Shown here in pieces: positions 25,901 to 45,295 of a stretch of DNA of 64,000 bases. A program made the translations under genes and the position numbers. The number at the start of each line of letters is the position of its first letter. The stretch's first letter is position 1. The notes beneath the pieces were generated by a model, which was not told the DNA's origin, did no database searches, and saw nothing but the letters and a program-made list of their open reading frames with translations. Origin of the DNA: Harmothoe impar (Eukaryota; Annelida; Polychaeta; Phyllodocida; Polynoidae); the NCBI GenBank assembly GCA_947462335.1, contig OX381714.1, positions 17,146,618-17,210,617 of the forward strand, given 5' to 3'.

Positions 25901-28494
25901 GCATGGTGCTGGCCCCATACAGCCACTCATTGATGTAAGTCACTTAACCTGTCTGTGCATGGTGCTGACCCCATACAGCCACTCATTGATGTAAAATCAC
26001 TCTTGTTGACTGCGGGACTGGTGTTGTTTAACTGTAATTCGCAACATCGCTTTTCAATGTATAATTTTCCCCTGGTCCTTCTAAAAGTTCTAAATTCGCA
26101 AAATTTAAATTAAAGGCCAAATAGTAAAGTCGTGCCCCTGGTGCTCTTAAGACATTCATGTTTCCTTCCTTCTCGTAGATCTTTCCTCCAAAGTGGAAGC
26201 CGGGTGACATTATTAAGAAGACAGACCAGGCTAGTTTAAATGACGCCCTTGATGACGTCATGAGGGCCGGTGACCTTCTGCACGACAGACGCTGTGCCAT
26301 TGGGATCGCTAACGAAGGCACCAAGCCACTGACAGAACCACAGTGGGCACTGAAGAAGGGGCAGATACACACTGTCATGCCTCAGCTGGTCAGGACTGGA
26401 GAGACCTCTCTGAATCTATTCATGAAAACTACAGGTAGGTATTTTCTATAATGATAGATTTGCTCAAGCTGAAGTCTTAATTGAGGGAAAGAGATATTAC
26501 TTTTACTACAATAGCTGTGTGTGCCATTTCTCGAACTAACGGTATCATGACAGTTCAAGTAGCTCCCCTGATCCCCAGTACATTAGTCCAGTCAAAATTG
26601 GTAGATATAGAAATACCTAAAATTACCGCCCATATGTGTCTACCCCTGCCATTTCCTACTACACTGCTGAAGTTATAGTTTTGTAAATACAAAGACACAT
26701 GCTATATGGCAGGTTACGCGACGGGAACGGCTGGTGTGGTGTCTTACAATATAAACGGTACCGACTACAAAGTGGCCGTCATGTGGAGTGTACCCTTTGA
26801 TACCAACCTATACGACCTCTGGTTCAACATCAAGGTTAGAAAACAGTTTTAGATTATAAATAATGAGTCAGTTCCAACCCTTGCAAAGAGTCATTCCCAG
26901 TGGGCACAGAACATTGAATCAACATTGAAAACTGGTTAACAATGTTGATTCAATGTTGATGCAACATTGATTCAACATTCAACTGAGTTTTGTGCCCACT
27001 GGGTTATGCTGCTTCTAGGTGTACCCCAAGGGGGGGGGGGCTAATAATAATGAAAATATATATTAGCACTTGAAATGTTCATTTAAAGTGACCTTTTCAA
27101 ATGTTATAAAATTAGTCAATTTCAATCATTATAAAGAGTATAACTTAACACTTTAAATCTTGATTTAAAGTGAGTTTTTCAAATATTAGATAACGAGTCA
27201 GTTCCAACCTTTGCAAAGAGTAATGCAAATAGTCCATGAATTCTGTTTAGGTGTACCCCAAGTGGGTGGCTACCAACTCTGACCTTTGGAGTCATATGTA
27301 CTACAACAGTGGACCGTGGAAGGCCGGTTATGCTAACAGGGAAGAGTTTGGTGTCAAGGTCAGTGGCAAGGTCAAGGTTAAAAGGGAGGTCAATATCATT
27401 GTCAATATCAAGGTCAAGGTCAAGAATTAATTTAAATATGAAGAATACCAGTTATTTGATTACTTTTACTAAAGGTGGAATTTGATATGAAATATAGCTT
27501 TATAAATGAAGTTTTACGCAAAGAATGGTGGTTTTCATTGTTGGCCAGGTTCGTGGGACAATGTCAGAAGGCTTCAAGTCCAAGTTGGTGGTGTGGATAA
27601 ACGCTGATAACCTGGACATCAACGGAGACTACGACCTTCACACCGAGTGTGGCTACCATGCTGTATGTACAATGCCACCATTTATTATATCTATGCACAG
27701 CATTGATGTAGGAATTATGATTCAGGGTCAGGTTCAAACTCAAGGTCATTTTAGTGAATTGGGGATGAAATAATATGCTTGTATAAAAACAAGTTTTAAA
27801 AGAAAACCATGTTACACTTTGAGCAATTGAGGCAAACATGATAACTGGCACCATTTTTAGGACATCCCGTATCTTCATTACCCATTACCAAACATGTACT
27901 TCCTGTTTCAGGGGTTGTTCGGTCATATTACTGTAATCTATATTCTACTGTTTAAGGGGTGGTTTATTTACTACTGTAACCTATGCTGTCCTGTTTCAGG
28001 GGTGGTTTGGCTACTACTGTAACCCATACTGTCCTGTTTCGGGGTGGTTCAGCTACTACTGTAACCCATACTGTCCTGTTTCAGGGGTGGTTCGGCTACT
28101 ACTGTAACCCATACTGTCCTGTTTCAGGGGTGGTTCATCTACTACTTTAACCCATACTGTCCTGTTTCAGGGGTGGTTCTGCTACTACTGTATACTGTCC
28201 TGTTTCAGGGATGGTTCATCTATTACTATAACCCATACTGTCCTGTTTCAGGAGTGGTTCGGCTACTACTGTAACCCCTACTGTCCTGTTTCAGGGGTGG
28301 TTTGGCTACTACTGTAACCCCTGCTGTCCTGTTTCAGGGGTGGTTTGGCTACTACTGTAACCCATACTGTCCTGTTTCAGGAGTGGTTCGGCTACTACTG
28401 CAACCAGGAGTGTCTTGGTTCCGGGTGGTGCTGGGTAAACAAGGGCTGCAGTTACAACACTGACTGCTCCGGCCGCCATGTTTGTTACACCTGA
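10911..28494 (+). CDS. ALP2: actinoporin-like secreted pore-forming protein, 7 exons
   Basis: Exons: 10911-10933, 23379-23595, 26179-26434, 26713-26834, 27251-27358, 27549-27662 and 28381-28494 (TGA), 954 nt in total (317 residues). All splice phases agree. Exons 1-2 encode a hydrophobic signal peptide and a linker of about 60 residues ending PLID. Exon 3 begins IFPPKW, has the amphipathic ALDDVMRAGDLLHDRR segment, then CAIGIANEG. Exon 4 has the family hallmark AVMWSVPFD; exon 5 has the MYYN Tyr-Tyr pair and GPW turn; exon 6 ends the beta-sandwich; exon 7 adds six cysteines. Secretion and membrane pore formation are inferred from the family. Intron 1 hosts a complete Gypsy element. Intron 2 and the last intron hold minisatellites made from this gene's own splice-site sequences. 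TGCAG just before the ATG may be an acceptor for an untranslated exon. Confidence 0.88.
10950..11073. repeat. hairpin element (small MITE) in ALP2 intron 1
   Basis: Inverted arms of about 45 bp: GGATATCCCCGAAC...GGGTGTGTAT...GAATAAC on the left is mirrored on the right with few mismatches, around a short loop with GGTGCGTAGCACCGAGG. The whole is about 120 bp and starts 16 bp after the exon 1 splice donor. Confidence 0.75.
11405..11480 (+). repeat. tRNA-like head, probably SINE-derived
   Basis: GGCATGGCAGCTAGCG resembles an A box and GGATCGATCCTGGG contains a B box (GATCGATCC), 35-40 bp apart. The acceptor and anticodon arms do not pair convincingly, so a SINE head or pseudo-tRNA is more likely than a working tRNA. 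Confidence 0.4.
11705..11790 (+). repeat. second tRNA-like head, probably SINE-derived
   Basis: GGCGTGGTGGTTAGCACATC resembles a Ser/Leu-type A box and GTGTTCGAGTCTCC fits the B-box consensus. The anticodon arm around GGACTTCAAGTC is plausible, but the variable arm and acceptor stem are not. Confidence 0.4.
11808..11899. repeat. two consecutive palindromes
   Basis: 11808-11856 is a perfect inverted repeat with about 22-bp arms (CCATTCAGAATCGTTCTGAT on the left) around TCTGG. 11861-11899 repeats the core (TTCAGAATCGTTCTGATATC and its mirror). They lie about 100 bp upstream of the Gypsy insertion. Confidence 0.85.
11999..12002. other. target-site duplication, left (CTAT)
   Basis: CTAT directly precedes the 5' LTR and recurs at 22859-22862 directly after the 3' LTR. 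A 4-bp duplication fits a Ty3/Gypsy integrase. Confidence 0.8.
12003..12297 (+). repeat. 5' LTR, 295 bp
   Basis: Begins TGTAGCGGAGCC and ends CTATTACA. It contains a palindrome built on CTCCTCCGCACG/CGTGCGGAGGAG (12034-12058), a TATA box (CATATAAGG, from 12104) and a GGCGCCGAGAGGTGGCGCCA segment that recurs in gag and pol. No difference from the 3' LTR was found by eye. Confidence 0.95.
12298..12320 (+). promoter_or_regulatory. probable primer-binding site
   Basis: TGGTGACAGCGGTT starts one base after the 5' LTR, the position of a tRNA primer-binding site (TGG complements a tRNA CCA end). I could not assign the tRNA. Confidence 0.6.
12336..14555 (+). CDS. gag: Gag polyprotein of the Gypsy element
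   Basis: 739 residues from an ATG 38 bp after the LTR. Order: acidic N-terminus; Ser/Ala-rich block (about residues 125-205) with two copies of a SEAPGGGIVSSA module; long charged coiled coil (about 220-325, rich in EREKRLRE-type heptads); Gly/Ser-rich linker; capsid-like domain (about 445-600, KYDGTTPLAEYLAHFG ... GVARRILSG), as in retrotransposon Gag families; a basic linker; and one zinc knuckle CYHCAALGHRRGNC (C-x2-C-x4-H-x4-C, about 690-703). Gag packages element RNA into cytoplasmic particles. The frame ends at TAG inside the pol overlap; GGAAAAC directly before the stop is where a -1 shift would rejoin pol, but it is not a classic slippery site. Confidence 0.93.
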   Translation: MENKRAFELEKGDCEMAVGEDIFFSGTPSAIPPPGYGRLTELEAQRQRDWVLRWREGEDRRMAALEEGRRLGERGDLGAVGDGRAVWLPKPAGEGEDTLPLEPATSLPEGREEAGPSNSSAPSSQKEAVASAQSFRSEAPGGGIVSSAANEFPGAPRDGASVASSAAGSSAAVSSARSFRSEAPGGGIVSSAAGSSARGPTDVEGEDVLALVRARVREAVLSRDRERQQQAELEGIAQRLEREQRSALEEREKRLREIEVQQRQAEEENRRREEEISRQLEMAEEAEEEALRAVAVRKEIAKVDAAREEVARRESAYRAAVQTEMSRASGRGISGGDPSSAPSNWREAEREGDPRVRGVLPSGSEPGLGRSSLVRNVSWPGILTAPASGATPSVSFPGEMKSAPWSSDPIGVSGGVMQWPSREEIAQPSYNSRVPSGSGQGPWGYEKVMKPVTTPSKYDGTTPLAEYLAHFGLCILANNWDDRTAGIFLGLSLTGVARRILSGIDPATSGYEKLRAGLVSRFQPPNQAAMYKAKLRAKERNKGECLQAHAEEVERYTRLAYPQADLATIDVMAKDRFIESLKDQQLQFWIHQSQAKTLLDAVQVALHAEACMRPYGAQQTVRATGQTMGEALETVQKEAQRERAENAKFRETVTTALAGREGRSERSSDRGSGSRPARPDRPRLPLSETRCYHCAALGHRRGNCPSWLQAMAVADAGGVAPVPVTSSAVLPPTAQLSEN
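14444..21877 (+). CDS. pol: Pol polyprotein (PR-RT-RH-IN) with ~1,200-residue C-terminal extension
   Basis: 2,477 codons in the -1 register relative to gag; the first ATG lies in the 112-nt overlap, so it is probably made by frameshifting. Aspartic protease LVDTGAT near residue 84. RT with DYRKLNE (about 412), FSTMDLVSGYWQ, MPFGLCNAPGTF and the catalytic YLDD (about 508). RNase H with LDTDAS (about 655) and RTDHAALKW. Integrase with an HHCC zinc domain (from about 895), catalytic Asp near 961, HSDQGR (about 1019) and LVERANR (about 1057), then a GPW chromatin-side module near 1198. After this normal end the frame continues for over 1,200 residues: the repeated SEAPGGGIVSSA module, an RS/Ser-rich region, two C2H2-type fingers (about 1574-1640) and Pro/Thr/Ser-rich sequence. 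The extension is intact over 3.6 kb, which suggests selection. Confidence 0.93.
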   Translation: MPILAAGHGGSGCRRSSASPRDLFSRTATHRTAVGKLESTLQDTPCRVEAIEGRTEVVQGRLERGGSGLLIEGRMGNESVGCLVDTGATVNMLSLSWWRTHGEPGELSGTTERVYSVEGRALQLFGHVTVSVKIGDGSFRVGFELSEIPTDAILGSRFLRGSGFLVDVAGERLLRETWGGEEEEKLSFCRVISSYTTVIQPGEESIIPGYLVGDWEGSELGLVEGLREMEETRGLLVGRALIDTTRPETPVRLFNPGQDAVVVYKEMTLASIEEVETTVAAPLSEGEHCRVASTQEPSTEETAALLQTLTEGVEEERKAALEELLMHHRAAFQLRPGDTGRANTVQHKIRTGTHPPIRMPPRRLAPHRRAVVDSEVDKMLMAGVIEEAEGPWASPVVLVRKKDGSMRFCVDYRKLNEVTVKDAYPLPRIDDSLDTLAGSKWFSTMDLVSGYWQVAMAPEDREKTAFSTHRGLFQFTVMPFGLCNAPGTFERLMEVAMRGLQWTSCLVYLDDIVVFSHDFEGHLRRLGEVLERLEAAGLKVKPSKCQLARREVGFLGHVVSEAGIATDPEKIKSIRDWPIPQSLTEVRSFVGLASYYRSFVPDFATIAKPLTSLADKGRIFRWNEDCEGAFRMLQKLLMTAPILGYPEDEGQIVLDTDASNFGLGAVLSQVQGEKEVVLSYGSRTLDPAERNYCVTRRELLGIIFGLKKFRHYLLGRNVLIRTDHAALKWVMAFKEPEGQIARWISIMGTYDYKIEHRPGRLHGNADGLSRIPCRQCGRTDEEDGEIPPSVRAITRQGASDPEVAEPVREAWVKDQREDAVVGRVYRWVEEGITPSAEELAAEGYPIKCLASQLGRLQLKRELLGRWWFVPGSPRVFQVLVPEGRKKEAWESAHGGGIVGHFGRDRTIRKLQQRWYWPDFRREVTYWTATCEVCLQRKPAPHPRKAPMGHVGVGLPMERMAIDVMGPLPLTPRGNKYIVVMADYFTKWAEAVALPNQEAATVARALVETVICRLGCPTTLHSDQGRNFQSHLFREVVSLLGIQQTRTCAFNPRSDGLVERANRTIEALLSAVVAEDQKDWDVHLPMVLSAYRSSVHSTTGITPNMMMLGRETNTPLDLLYPETEEGVGGSEVGYVASLRKGTAAAHAVARESIGVAVSRQKRNYDGRAVLQDIPVGSTVYYHHPGRKVGRSPKLQRLWTGPWEVVGKVSATVYHIKNGRKMRVVPYDQLKVVPPRPEGMAEDTPVSVRMVTAYPSPATTPQPTGLPSSAAVSSARSFQPEAPGGGIVSSAANEFPGAPRDGASVASSARKVWHTGTAEGRASSVLRRRREKTKEMTRKKGPGGGFTIPKGRKGDRSPSRGRKSPLDFPRKDSKTTFNRSSAHKTPAEEPSQSRSLSRDRPSARESRAERDQNTAILENSRHSAVSSSSRDHSARERKRMDGKECSAGGTKDRRRSRSRSPREGKSDRHSKTSSARSSREQACSAAPSAAEAGVGKVVAASAAKASSRGATSSTSKDVAAAAAKTSSTTSSSRDKAKAPSASSRSSTSSSSSKGGKSPAAGRKKAPKGPSPTASWVCDAPGCGMAYTLKWSLTRHKAEKHSSQSMGWMCPFGTECGGGDGSNPYASVRKGDLPRHLRGFHRNEGGPEYEWAAEGGEKSMPLPYPIIPTVKARSLSREGRGASRSPSAGSSRGVKRTASASLTPAPKRVAATSASRGRSATPKRTTSSAAPTKGTLQEPTTPASVAHRLGPAVVPPSSPPKSPPRRVVVTTVTTTPPRGEETPPRAARSRSETATTPSTPPRRVMLPRTEEAESGLAPELAEQGTSSVGSLGASPAFSLGSPGPLPPTLASSWGEEAAAAARNLMLSMATPPTPSATARLHSGVSAPSRSHAEDEIIAASEAVLAELQSHPLEKRSPEEKAAATHALSATSRRLQEAILQKKLDIYLSFGSGPGEREALRARGLDVPTVPAQQTPPPYPTSTTPPATGTPTASRAAAEGSPPPKTSTPPPRTTSTPTTTETAAGGSTATDPSPRDRPLESLTYCQLSLDGDTPPGSPSQLLALPSAEEPEFYVDLTKGGREPSDLRHPEQEGVTWDAATATWVPLSARGEPRTQVAPSVEPSGSRTPTPGSPSQPATTAPQGGSDTPTAPLLVQPEPRPPVPTVRLPTCGGTRLGSSRRSRSRAEGAPALPTTAEGASTAPTPMYLPGEVVTAIRRHCRDGEGAYIHPGRTQEGVWDRRLSLLLPPRSPTLCVEWSPFDPPRATTFLPIPAEENIPVADEEETTALPEEWRSPAPTAPAPTVRRAAPRPHQQWGGVQVPRKYKEKAEEDLAAGGTASAPRCPAPSTNTQTPPGGRRPARATRPPASAAVLGPHHPRATWMPWWWVQDRDPNRLERWGAFILPPLSMGDEFSATGGEIMSRLRVIEPGVYDVIASITTRYHLRSAQPAGPRRSPRLAARSPLPTKSPRQVSHAYLSRIERN
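18235..21877 (+). other. Pol C-terminal extension: RS-like region, two zinc fingers, Pro/Ser/Thr-rich tail
   Basis: Residues about 1264-2477 of Pol. The first 45 residues repeat a gag module. Next comes a region with many SR/RS and S-rich runs (SRSRSPREGK), then WVCDAPGCGMAYTLKWSLTRH (C-x4-C-x12-H-x4-H type) and a second finger WMCPFGTEC...LPRHLRGFH, then Thr/Pro-rich low-complexity sequence ending in an Arg-rich patch. This is not part of a standard Pol. It may be a fused nucleic-acid-binding protein replacing a separate third frame. Confidence 0.75.
21878..22563 (+). other. 3' untranslated block of the Gypsy element with tandem repeat and polypurine tract
   Basis: Two imperfect copies of a unit of about 125 bp (TCACCCTGTGGGGGGCCGGC ... 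CCACCGCTCATCCACTCATC ... GCACCGTTGTGC) occupy about 22186-22415. AGAGAGGGAAGGG at 22551-22563 abuts the 3' LTR and is the likely plus-strand primer. Confidence 0.75.
22564..22858 (+). repeat. 3' LTR, 295 bp
   Basis: Same length and, by eye, same sequence as the 5' LTR; followed by the CTAT target duplication at 22859-22862. Confidence 0.95.
23605..25498. other. ALP2 intron 2, unassigned part
   Basis: About 1.9 kb of AT-rich intron between exon 2 and the 56-bp minisatellite. I see no coding segment, structural RNA or element with recognisable ends. Confidence 0.5.
25499..25996 (+). repeat. 56-bp minisatellite copied from exon 2 end plus 5' splice site
   Basis: Nine tandem copies of a 56-bp unit starting ACCTGTCTGTGCATGGTGCT. 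The unit is identical or nearly so to 23550-23605: the last 46 bases of ALP2 exon 2 plus the first 10 intron bases (GTAAGTCACT). Eight copies keep a full GTAAGT donor; the last has GTAAAA. No acceptor precedes the copies, so they are not obvious exons but a row of decoy 5' splice sites. Confidence 0.95.
26894..27001. mobile_element. short MITE with CCCAGTGGGCACA ends
   Basis: CCCAGTGGGCACA at the left end and its exact mirror TGTGCCCACTGGG at the right end enclose about 80 bp of further inverted-repeat sequence (AACATTGATTCAACATTG types). It lies in ALP2 intron 4. Confidence 0.8.
27019..27030 (+). pseudogene. aborted partial duplicate of ALP2 exon 5 start
   Basis: TTCTAG followed by GTGTACCCCAAG copies the acceptor and first 12 bases of exon 5 (27251 onward), then runs into a G homopolymer. 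The intron words before it (GAGTCAGTTCCAACC...TTGCAAAGAGT) also occur twice, near 26868 and 27190, so a segment of about 330 bp was duplicated. The fragment cannot encode the exon. Confidence 0.65.
27901..28380 (+). repeat. 43-bp minisatellite copied from 3' splice site plus start of last exon
   Basis: About eleven tandem copies of a 43-bp unit: CTGTCCTGTTTCAG (pyrimidine tract and AG) followed by GGGTGGTTCGGCTACTACTG and TAACCCATA. The true last exon of ALP2 starts at 28381 with the same words (GAGTGGTTCGGCTACTACTG) after CTGTTTCAG. Copies are cleanest near the exon and decay leftward, so the array grew out of the real splice acceptor. Confidence 0.95.
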
Positions 28495-28565
28495 TGCTGA
28501 CCTTAGATGGCTTCCCTCTGATGACTGATGCTGACCTTAGATGGCTTCCCTCTGATGACTTTGTC
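28495..28565 (+). repeat. tandem duplication in ALP2 3' UTR
   Basis: GATGCTGACCTTAGATGGCT with TCCCTCTGATGACT occurs twice in direct succession right after the stop codon. Confidence 0.85.
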
Positions 28566-28696
28566 ACACCACTTACATATAATATATATCCTTAATGATC
28601 TTGTCTGCTCTTTGATATTTCACTATCGACCTGGGTGAATTAGATATTTAACAGGTTTTAATGGTATTGCAATCAAGTGATTGAGAGGAAGCAAAT

Positions 28697-28702
28697 AATA
28701 AA
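28697..28702 (+). terminator. poly(A) signal of ALP2
   Basis: AATAAA about 200 bp after the ALP2 stop codon. Confidence 0.5.
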
Positions 28703-30252
28703 ATATAATGTTCTACAATTCTTACCTATATCAGAGTTCAATATAAAAATGAGCATCCCCTGACAGCAGATTAAGAGCAGATTAAAAGCAAACTTTTGAG
28801 GTTGTAACATTTTTCCTATAATAATAAACAAACTGATAAATAATGGAGACACTTTTGTACATTTGGTTTGGGTTTGTTTACAGACAGAATGGATGTTCAT
28901 TTAAAGTTTGTGAAATTGGCAATAGAAAAATGCGTCGAATTTTAATTGTTCAGGTTGGCCACTATTCCATAGTGGAATAATACATATCAAAGCCTGAGAC
29001 ACCTGTACTATACTTATCAGGTTTCATCAAAATTAATAACCCCTTAAGATGGTATCATGGTGATATAGTGCATTGTTGCCTTTGTTGTCATGATGCATGG
29101 TCCATTGTATCAGGCATATTGGATCGATACTCTCATATATGGATGGCATGATGCACTGACAGAGTATCAATGAGTTGCTCGCTGGCACCTCATAGAGGCA
29201 TCATGATGACATACTATGTCAAGATTATATGTCGTCCTAAATAGTTATCAAGCAATAATACTCCAAATGATTAATGGTAATCTGACACAATCCCCACCCT
29301 GCAGAGGGCCACTTTACTGTGTGAAGAAATGTGCACATGACCAGCCGTAATAAGATGATAATATGTGAAGAGGCCGTGTGACCTTACTCTCGTTCCCAAA
29401 TCCTTCCGAAGGAAGGCTCTGGTAACTGCCAAATGTTAGGATTTTGCTGGGTCTGGGCAACCCCTGCTGGTAGGCTGAAACCAGCGAACAGGAACAGGAA
29501 ATGGAACCAGAAAGCCTGATGGTAAATCTACCTAAAACTACAATCATACATTCTGGTTCCATTTCCTGTTCCTGTTCACTGGTTCCAGCCTACCAGCAGG
29601 GGTTGCCCAGACCCAGCCAAAATCCAAAGTTCAAGGTCATTTGGCTGTCCCAAGAGCCTTCCTTCGGAAGGATTTGAGAACGTGAGTAGTGTGACCTCAG
29701 CAGCGACATACATTATGCATACAGAATTATCCTGCTCAGTTCATACCCATTTGCCAATTATTTAAAGCTAGATTCCATAAAAACATGAAGATCCATTTCT
29801 GACCACTTACCCCCCCCCCCCCAAGCTATTCAAGGCTTTTATATTGGATTTCTCAATAAACATAAAAGTCGAAATACAATTACATTTGTTTTCATCGGAA
29901 AGCAGAAGAGGTTGATACATACAATCATGACAGAATTTAGTATAGCATTAGTGAAACAGCACGTCCATAACATGGATTAATTATAATCGTTAACAATTAA
30001 CGTACTTGCATGCTTGAGGTCCTTCGCAGTTTTTAAATTATGCAGGTTTATATTAAAGTACTTTCACAACTTTAGGTGTCGTTGAACTGATGACCTGTGT
30101 GATAAAACAAGTTGAGTGGTGGAGAGGGTATTGTTGTACACTGAGTGCGGTGTAGGGCTGGCAGTACTTAAAGGGAACAGAGTAGACCAGCTGGCAATAG
30201 CTGGACACTATTCAGAAGGACCTGTTAGAGAGAGGGAAGAGCACTGGTCATC
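28703..30252. other. intergenic region ALP2-ALP3
   Basis: Contains one hairpin MITE (listed separately) and otherwise no recognisable gene. No strong core promoter word was found near 30253. Confidence 0.5.
29386..29687. mobile_element. fold-back MITE, ~300 bp
   Basis: Long inverted arms (about 130 bp each): AAATCCTTCCGAAGGAAGGC near the left end is mirrored by GCCTTCCTTCGGAAGGATTT at the right, and GGGCAACCCCTGCTGGTAGG pairs with its complement further in. The two halves meet around 29530. Confidence 0.85.
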
Positions 30253-42689
<12,437 letters not shown>

Positions 42690-42768
42690 ACAGGACAGGA
42701 CAGAAGGAACATGATGAGGACAACTTCTGATGACTTCGGAGGAAATTTGATTATTTTCCTTTTATTGA

Positions 42769-42774
42769 AATAAA
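42769..42774 (+). terminator. poly(A) signal of ALP3
   Basis: AATAAA 80 bp after the ALP3 stop codon. Confidence 0.6.
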
Positions 42775-45295
42775 AGAAGAAACATTACCATAGCTTGTCA
42801 AACATATCAATTTCAAAGGTGCACGTTAAAGAAATGAATAAAGAGAAAAGCAAAGAAACAGTGATAAAATTCTGGTGATTAACTGAAGTTGATAGTTTAC
42901 AGCCTCGCCGCTGTCTTACAAAGTCCAGCTAAAATTACAGCCAGAGCATGGTGAATACACTACCATTTACCCGTCCCGAATAAAAGCAATCTAAATCAGA
43001 CTCAATTATACATTGTGAATTGACCGCCCCCGATGTCGCGAGCTGCACTGATACTATATTCATAATCCTTCATTAACTTGCATGATAGATAGACAAAACT
43101 CCTGGAATCTGTTTCACAAAGGCGGTATTAACATATTATAAGACAAAGTGTTTCTAAAGCACCACCACTATTACAATAGACTGATGAGTGTTCAGTGGGT
43201 ACACTACTCATAAGTCTATTCATCACTTGTAAGTGAGGAGTACAGCAAGTGTTTCACAAGCATTTACTAGTGGTTCTTACAAGTGGTAGGACCACTTTTA
43301 AGAAAGTTATGGGTGCAATTTAGGTGTTTCATAAGCCATAAAGCGGGGGGAGGGGTCTATATACCATCTCCTATTTGAAATATGTCTGCATTATTTTATT
43401 GAAATATTCTCCTGAAAAAAATATCCTAGTTGAAGTGTACATATTTACAACTTTATCTGAGTTTTTTTGGTATATGTGGCTAGTGTATTTAGTTGTGAAA
43501 TCACATTTTGTCACAACGAATGGTTATTCTTGACTATGCTATACTCGGTATGAGTGCTAAATAAGGGTCAGAATAGCACAGATAGAATAGGAATAGATTG
43601 CTTTTTAAAGTGTTTCACAAATCCTTTTTTATTGGGAGGGGTATTCATCACTAGTAAGGTCACTATTAGAATACTCCTTCTGAAACACCTTATAAAATGA
43701 CCACTCTATATTCTATTCCGACACATATTCAGCACTCTTAAATCTGATAGAATATTCCACAATAACGATTCCTTGTGAAACACCTTCCTGGTCAGTGTGT
43801 TACATTCGCCGTTTCTCACGAGTTACACCCTGGGTTGTCTCCCATGAGGCCGTAGATCTCACAGGCTTAGCCAACCGATGGTTATATCAGGAACTTAATT
43901 CAAATAATTAAATTGAGGGTTGCTCTGTTGTGTATGTCATGATTGTAGAACCCAAAGATCGAAAGGTGTGTATAGTAGTGTTGGGGTCCATCACCAGGTG
44001 GTAGCACATGTTTCATCCTGATGACATTCCGAGGCAGAGGTTGGCAGAGGAGTTCTCTGTCGGCAGGATCCAAATCTCGAGAAGAGGCGACACTTTTCTA
44101 ACTCTTCAGCAGAATCCACTCCGTGGCCCAGGCATTACTTACACAAAAGATGAACAAGATACTAGATGATAGAGACCAGAAATTGTCTTATAACATAATT
44201 GTATACGTCTAATTGGAAATAACAACTACCAAATGTGACTATATGCCTACATGGGTAGCAAATATTATCACCAGGTCACCGTGTCGACTTTTATCAAAAT
44301 CATTCTGGCCTAAAATTTCGTCCGTCGATTTTTACAAGGGCCATTTATATATGTCGCTGTGTCGGCCGTGTCGATTTTTAACTCATGCATAGTCACCCAA
44401 ATTGTATCAATATGTTTTGTTATGCCTCGGCTACGAATGTATACAGTGGTATATATATATGTCGGGCATAACTTCCATTGGGGAAGTTATTCCCATATTA
44501 GTGTACATACCAGTGCCACCTAGTGCCTCCCACCGGCACCAGCCGTGGAGCTCTTCTCCAGGGGAGGGGAGGTAGCCAGCAGCAAGCAAGCAGGCAGCAA
44601 GGCCAGCAGCAGGCCAGCAGAGACTTATATGCATATCTAGTAATCAGTATGTTGATATTTTCTTCATCCAGAAGATAATATGTCCATTGAGTGCTATACC
44701 TGGACTGATGAGGCTTGGTGACATGGCTATCTCTAAAACGATGTAATCGGATCACATGTGCATGGGGGAGGTATGAGCACTTTCGGGTAGCAGCAGTCTC
44801 ACCGCTTCATGACCTACTTTCTACACTATGGTTTGCTGTTACAGGCATACTTCCTTTAGTCACACACAGCCACCCCTGATCACAAGTCATTTATTTTGTC
44901 TCACCAGATATATCACACTCAATCTGATTACCAGCCACACGCAAAGGATAAGCCATATAAATGTTAGTTACAGATATTTTGCACTGGAGAGATTATACAA
45001 CTAACACTTACCTCAGGTCGAGAAACTATCGGAAATCCCCTGCATATATATATGCCCAACCTATATAGATAGATGTGAAGTACCATGGGTGTTTGCCAGC
45101 AGCGTACAACACAATAGTATAGCTATAGGTGTGTGACATAGCATTGACGTCTGTATCACATCATGAGACTCAATCCTCTCGCACATTGGTTTCTATTACC
45201 ATTATCGTAGCCCCGTGCTGTGTAACACGGTAGGTTAATAATATTATTATGTGAAATCAAGGACTATTGGAAATTTAATACACATCATCGTTGGA
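42775..45295. other. intergenic region ALP3-ALP4
   Basis: No gene seen. About 43100-43791 is a probable inverted-repeat element (listed separately). The rest is unassigned. Confidence 0.5.
43100..43791. mobile_element. possible MITE with GTGTTTCACAAG words
   Basis: The left end CCTGGAATCTGTTTCACAAA is imperfectly mirrored by TTGTGAAACACCTTCCTGG at the right end. GTGTTTCACAAG-type words recur inside in both orientations. The same word forms the ends of the element at 63037-63690, so they may be related. Confidence 0.4.

Noticed and set aside
25499..25996. nine tandem micro-exons
   Set aside because: The units contain exon-end sequence and donors but no acceptor AG with pyrimidine tract before them, and 56 bp is not a multiple of 3.
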